From contig JBCAML010000007.1 of the NCBI GenBank assembly GCA_038503075.1, forward strand, positions 1,488,001 through 1,552,000: a stretch of DNA of 64,000 bases, written 5' to 3'. Made by a program: the position numbers and the translations under genes. Every line of letters starts with the position of its first letter. The first letter of the stretch is position 1. This DNA is from Gyromitra esculenta. Taxonomy: Eukaryota; Ascomycota; Pezizomycetes; Pezizales; Discinaceae. This document shows positions 59,480 to 64,000 of this stretch, in pieces. Below the pieces are notes generated by a model, which was not told the DNA's origin, made no database searches, and worked only from the letters and a program-made list of their open reading frames with translations.

Positions 59480-61735
59480 TTTTGATGTTTTGTATCAATT
59501 CTATGATAGATGAGCGAGATGTATTTACAGGAGATTGAGCGTTGATTGGTTGACTGACGCCGAGTGGTGGACTCGGCCTTTCCCTTCGACCGGGGGGTTT
59601 GAGAGCCGGTGGAAGAAGAGGGGTGAGAGCGGGAGGAAGGGGGAAGGGGGACAGAGAATACGGGTAGGAGGCCAGGGAGCAACGACGACGGGTAGCTTGG
59701 CAAATTTCCCAAAGAACTCTCGAGGATGGGTTTTGGTGGTCGTCGTGATAATGGATTGTTTACTCACTGAGTAGATGCTGGACAACGGTGCACAGGTCAA
59801 CAGTGGGATGATCGATACGCGACGCTTCCAGCGAGATTAGCCGGATCCTATAGCTGCAAAAGGCAGTGCTCCAGAGCAACGCAGGAAGGCGATGAGGGAA
59901 CTTGAAAAAAAAAATTTAAAAAACGGAGAAGTTTCTCGACGTTGTTGACAATGAACGTCCGTGGGGGTACGGACGGACGTAGGAGAGAGATAGCGGTTGG
60001 TGTGGAGAAGAGTAGTGAGGAGAGCGGATGGGCAGAGAAAAGGGGAAGGGGGTGTGGCTTGCTGCAAAAAACGCGCCCTCCCGTCTCCGTTCGGGTGCTG
60101 GTGATGGTAGTTGATGGAAAACGCGGACCCGAAGATGGAAGAGTCTCTTTCTTGCGATCGCGAACAGCAAAAGGAGTCTTTTCCACTCCTGAAAGCTCTC
60201 TCTCAACGACAACAACAACAATCACGTCCGTACTTGTTGTGGCTACTTACTTTTCAGGAATTTTAGGAACGTTGAATGTGTGACGAGTAAAGGAAGGAAT
60301 AGCCAGCCAGCAGCCCTGTGTCCACCTCGCTTCTCTTTCGCTCGTCCTCTCGCACCCTCGATTCTCACGTCCCACACACACGCGCGCTCCCAAACACTCC
60401 ACCCAACGCAGGAGCTCTGTGATCTTGGTTGCCCTGCTGTTGCGGCTTAAGGGTTGGGGTCGGGTTGCTGCTCGGGGATTGGTGCCGTAGCACGGTCACC
60501 GCGTTTCCGATCTCCCAATCGCCAGCAAACACTTCGTGCTGTCGCACAACGAGGGGGCAGACGGAATCCGCTGTTTCCCACACACTGGATATGTCGCGGA
60601 GTACACAGAACCACAAGTTTAAAACACCGAATGCAATGGATATAACTGAAGAAGGGACGCTGCCACAATGTTGTTCTTCCTCTTCATGTGCTGTCGTCGT
60701 GGGTTGCCTGGCGAAACCTAAAGGCCTGATGCAAAATTAAAGGGACATCACTAGCGTGCCCATTAGTGCAAGCGGAAACGATGAGACAGCCAATACCCCT
60801 TCTGTATTCTGAGACACTGCTGCCCTTTGGCCGATGACGCCGGTCGCCTTCCTTTTGCTTGTGTTCAATTTCCTTCTCCGCAGCCAGCCCGCTTTCGTGA
60901 TCAAAGGAAGCTTCAAGTTTAAAGAAACAAACCGTCGTCAGTAATTGTTTCCTCACCTCTTTTTTCTTACTTCGCCGTCACATGCGGCATAAGGGTCCCA
61001 GCCGTATGCGCATGATGCTGCTGCTGTACATACCCCTATCGGTATCGTCACCGCCAGTGCGGCCAATGAGTAGCCACTAATGTACTTCTCTCCGCGCCCC
61101 ACAATCATGCAATGCAATGCCCGCGTCTCGCTAAACCTGCCAAAGCTCGTCGAGTTCAACCACATCTCATCTCAGTCTCGTAGCAAACAATCTCCCTGCA
61201 ACTTTGAGCACACAAACGAAATAGACCCCAGACAATTCAAACTTTATCCAATCCAAACTGCCATGCCAGAAAATGCCTGTCTATCAGATGTAAGGAGACA
61301 GCTAATCCCCCAATTTTTTAACCCTTAGCATTTAAATTCTAGATCCACGGCTAATGATGGATTTTACAGCACCGTTTAAATGAAACTAATTCTTGGCGTA
61401 ATGCAAAGTTTTTATTCCCGACAACAAAGTGGCTAATGTGCAATCTTCTCTCATGTAATTTTGAAAAGCTGCTTCCGGAACCTCGAATATTTCATCCCAA
61501 CCATTTTTGCTCTCGGTAGACCAGACGATTTCTGTAGGCACATGTGTCGGCTTACGGTGCAACTCTTAATTCGAAACTGGTGTGTGGGGCGGCAAATTTT
61601 ATACGAGGGTCATGAAGAAGTGATATGTATATATAGAACCTTCACTATATGTAGAGTTCGCAAACTAAATATTAAACTTCATCCCGTCATAGCCTGCTAG
61701 CTGTCGAACGCTAAATCCTTGGGCTTCTCATGATG

Positions 61736-62224
61736 ATTACAAACGAGAAAACCTTTCCCATGCCCGCGCTTTTCCTGCAGTACCTTCGGATACCCTCCCC
61801 CCTCTAAGACAACACCCACACCCTTCCACACATGCCCAAGGGAATGCACCTATGAGCATCTCCCAGCAAGCGGTAAATATAGCTTCAAAATATTAACAAG
61901 AAATAAATAAAGTTATAATAAATCTAGTAAAAACCCTTGTTAATTCAGTTTCTTGGAAGTTTCTATATTATCCCTTCATAACTTACCCATGTTTTTTGAT
62001 CTCGGTTTAATTACATGGTAGAGATGTTCTTGGGATAGAGATATTCTTGACATGATTTCTTAGCCAGTATACTTCAACTGTGCCCTAGGACTTAGGGAGG
62101 CGGCTGATTTTTTTATGGTAAGACAATGGTTTTACTTTGGATGGGGGGTGTCTTTGGTGGTCGAGGGTATCCGAAAGTACTGCAGGAAAAGCGCGGGCAT
62201 AGGAAAGGTTTTCTCATTACAAAC
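61736..62224. mobile_element. Mutator-like (MULE) MITE, 471 bp, with 9-bp target duplication
   Basis: Terminal inverted repeats start GAGAAAACCTTTCCCATGCC (61745) and end with the matching complement at 62215. They agree over 53 bases (61745-61797 with 62163-62215) with two mismatches, then continue with weaker matching for about 20 more. The 9-base sequence ATTACAAAC lies directly outside both ends (61736-61744 and 62216-62224). A 9-bp duplication with long terminal inverted repeats is the mark of the Mutator superfamily. The centre is AT-rich without a transposase frame, so the element is non-autonomous. The intact duplication suggests a fairly recent insertion. Confidence 0.85.
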
Positions 62225-62550
62225 ATATGTCTGCCGGGCCGGGGTCCCATGACCAAATCCTACAAGCAGAAAAGTTCCAGAAAATTACCCTATGCGATTC
62301 GTTTCTAACTTCATTCCCAGGTTATCCTTGCGTTGTTTATTTAGCCGATTTTAGCGCCTTTTTGATTCCTTTCTACTTGTGCGCGGTTCGTTGGTCCAAC
62401 GATAGTTCACTCCCCGGCCCGTTAACGGATCGTGTTAAACGATTTTTCGAAAAAAATACCCCCCTTCTCGGATCCATCGACTCCTTACTTTCGGTAAACG
62501 CTGTAGCGAATTTAGCGACGGCAGCTTCTTAGCATCGGCGTAGTCTTTTA

Positions 62551-62592
62551 CTACTAAGCTTCCGTCAAGACTAAATGTATTTAGCTTAGTAG
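62551..62592. repeat. Short perfect inverted repeat
   Basis: CTACTAAGCT (62551-62560) and AGCTTAGTAG (62583-62592) are perfect complements with a 22-base loop. It could be a hairpin in RNA or the end of a decayed element. No gene is near enough to suggest a terminator role. Confidence 0.5.
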
Positions 62593-63381
62593 TTAGGCGC
62601 TTGAGGCACACCAAGGTTTGAATTTATCTAGCACTAACTGGTTACATGTTTTAGCCCATGAACCATCAAGTATCACCAATTTTCGTTTCTTTTATCTCCA
62701 TTTTCATTTATTTTTCTCTACTGGGGAACGAGGAATCCCATTAAATAAAATTATACACGTTTTTGTCCCCTTACATTGACGTTGGGTACCGCCGCATTCT
62801 CCGCAAGAGGTGACACAACGTTGTTCGCGCGTAGGTACCGGTCACAATGATACCTGTACCACTTTTCGCGCGATTATTTACTTTTCATTACCAGGGCCCA
62901 CTCCCTGCGATTCCGTCGCACCAGAAGACACATTCCTCAAGTCTTGCCCCTCACAGTTTAAAACGCGCGAGATAGCTATCGTGTCGCGTTTATTACTATC
63001 TGTTTCGTATCCCAAGACCAGTGGACAACTCCTTCAACAAGGAAATAAATAGTACTATTGTATTTCGACCCCACCAATGGCACCGTTATTATGGGGAATG
63101 GGGGAGATTTAACCTTCTGTGAGGACTTGTGGAGATCGTTCTTGACGAAAAATATGCCATGGCACACTGTTCCCAGGTACGGTAGGCGATTGATATAACC
63201 ATCCTGCACCAGGCACCAGGCCAGCCTCAACCTAACCCAAGCCAGCTCCTGGTACGAACCGTCTAAGGCAGATGTTAGGCGGAGCGATAGAGAAATATGG
63301 TTTGGGCGCGTTTTCTGGGCGGTTGTATTGACATAAAAAACTTAATCACCAGAACATATACAGTGAGTTTAGGGAGAAGGG

Positions 63382-63388
63382 AAAAAAA
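63382..63388 (-). terminator. RNA polymerase III terminator (T7)
   Basis: Seven T on the coding (minus) strand three bases after the end of the initiator tRNA-Met. No T-run of four or more lies between the two tRNAs. Confidence 0.8.
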
Positions 63389-63391
63389 TAT

Positions 63392-63463
63392 TAGCAACAG
63401 CACGTTTCGATCGTGCGACCTCCGGGTTATGAGCCCGGCGCGCTTCCGCTGCGCCATGTTGCT
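63392..63463 (-). tRNA. Initiator tRNA-Met (CAT), second copy
   Basis: Identical over all 72 bases to the copy at 7797-7868, with the same A1-T72 pair and GATCGAAA T-loop that mark an initiator. It lies six bases after the end of a tRNA-Gly(GCC), the same order and orientation as in the first unit, but on the opposite strand of the window. Confidence 0.95.
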
Positions 63464-63469
63464 TAAGCG

Positions 63470-63551
63470 TGAATCAGCCGGGAATCGAACCCGGGTCGGG
63501 CGCAAATCATAAGAATGGCAAGCGCCCGTGATACCCCTACACCACTGAATC
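63470..63551 (-). tRNA. tRNA-Gly (GCC), intron-containing, second copy
   Basis: Same mature sequence as the copy at 7709-7791, including the T-T mismatch at acceptor pair 3-70. The intron is 11 nt here against 12 nt in the first copy. Box A and box B are intact. The six-base spacer to tRNA-iMet differs from the five-base spacer of the first unit, and the flanks outside the units are unrelated. Confidence 0.9.
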
Positions 63552-64000
63552 GGATGTTTACATTGGTCAAAGGTGCTCCATAAAATTATCACCCGTGATT
63601 GCTACTTGTTTAATTACCATCATATAATATCACTCAACAGCATCACAAAACTTTTTTGCACAATAGTCCTCGTACCCTTCCCAAACGCAATTCGGATAGA
63701 TATCAGGCTTGAATGAAACTACCTCCCGCTTTTCGTAAAATTAGTTCTCTGTCTAAACCGCATATGTTTCGTAGCCTCACGCTCTTACTCGGGCCTTGTT
63801 ACCTGTAATAGTGCACAGCGATCCCTTCCATTACGTGATTCTTGATATAAATGTGCTCTATGGATTTCTCATTGAATTAGATTGAGCTTATAATTTCGAC
63901 GTTCCTTAGACTGAACCGTCGTGGAGAGTCCCCACCATCCTGAGGAGATTATCCCTTGGTACAGGAAATAAAGTATGCATTGCTTACCACTCGGGTATTT
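63552..64000. other. Window end, no feature seen
   Basis: Upstream flank of the second tRNA unit. No open frame or repeat of note in the final 450 bases. Confidence 0.6.

Larger units (their letters stand above)
59480..63391. other. Intergenic, about 3.9 kb, with a MITE
   Basis: The first kilobase carries the KIN4-like promoter and is rich in alternating pyrimidine and purine tracts, which leave several frames open without protein-like content (59535-60283). From about 60.3 to 61.7 kb I see nothing supportable. A complete Mutator-like MITE lies at 61745-62215. A 10-bp inverted repeat at 62551-62592 could form a hairpin. Open frames at 62227-62532 and 62810-63052 match no family. Confidence 0.5.

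Noticed and set aside
59535..60283. Several open frames upstream of the KIN4-like gene
   Set aside because: Open on both strands because of purine/pyrimidine tracts; no domain, and located where the kinase promoter and leader should be.
62227..62532. 101-codon open frame just after the MULE MITE
   Set aside because: It overlaps the right end of the element and its target duplication and resembles no transposase or other family.
63275..63592. Open frame across the second tRNA pair
   Set aside because: It covers both tRNAs on the same strand; the tRNA structures explain the sequence.
1..64000. CRISPR array, biosynthetic cluster, LTR retrotransposon or rRNA
   Set aside because: I looked for spaced direct repeats, PKS/NRPS/terpene motifs, reverse transcriptase or integrase motifs, and 5S or large rRNA sequence, and saw none.

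Overview
The window reads as nuclear DNA of a filamentous ascomycete (Pezizomycotina). Almost every gene is split by short GT-AG introns, mostly 45-90 bp. The gene set includes fungal-typical families: a PTH11/SAT4-like seven-helix membrane protein, a KIN4-type kinase, NMA111, a peroxisomal ABCD half-transporter and a Yet/BAP31 protein. Isolated tRNA genes carry internal promoters and T-run terminators. Gene density is low, with 15 supported protein genes in 64 kb and several AT-rich stretches of 2-6 kb without genes. I cannot place the organism below subphylum. All exon joins below were worked out by hand from reading-frame continuity, splice signals and family knowledge.

Layout. 1-2.7 kb: no gene. 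2.75-3.6 kb: GNAT acetyltransferase. 7.7-7.9 kb: a closely linked tRNA-Gly(GCC)/initiator tRNA-Met pair. 8.9-12.0 kb (-): peroxisomal fatty-acyl ABC transporter, eight exons. 13.4-14.2 kb: mitochondrial ATP synthase subunit g. 16.1-17.6 kb: PTH11-like membrane protein. 18.6-20.8 kb (-): secreted/membrane kelch protein. 20.8-26.0 kb: AT-rich, gene-poor. 26.0-27.5 kb: Ser/Pro-rich hypothetical protein. 27.9-29.3 kb (-): mitochondrial acyl-CoA dehydrogenase. 30.8-31.9 kb: single-pass surface protein. 33.9-34.6 kb (-): GFA/CENP-V zinc protein with a 16-nt exon, head to head with DUS3 (35.2-37.6 kb). 37.9-38.9 kb (-): a 69-aa gene and a frameshifted tandem relative. 39.1 kb: a TA-flanked MITE. 40.0-40.9 kb: BAP31/Yet homologue. 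41.4-43.0 kb: PLP aminotransferase, convergent with NMA111 (43.7-47.2 kb, -). 47-53 kb: gene-poor. 53.0-54.1 kb (-): unknown protein. 56.0-59.5 kb (-): KIN4-like kinase. 61.7-62.2 kb: a 471-bp Mutator-like MITE with a 9-bp target duplication. 63.4-63.55 kb (-): a second copy of the tRNA-Gly/tRNA-iMet pair.

How the genes relate. There is no biosynthetic cluster, operon or CRISPR. Most genes are ordinary housekeeping or membrane genes in no functional order. Two belong to fatty-acid or branched-chain acyl-CoA breakdown (the ABCD transporter and the acyl-CoA dehydrogenase) but lie 16 kb apart.

The most distinctive content is the duplicated tRNA-Gly/tRNA-iMet unit, which looks like a dicistronic Pol III gene. 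Next come the two structurally complete MITEs, the microexon, and insertions in otherwise conserved protein domains (DUS3 zinc finger, KIN4 activation segment).
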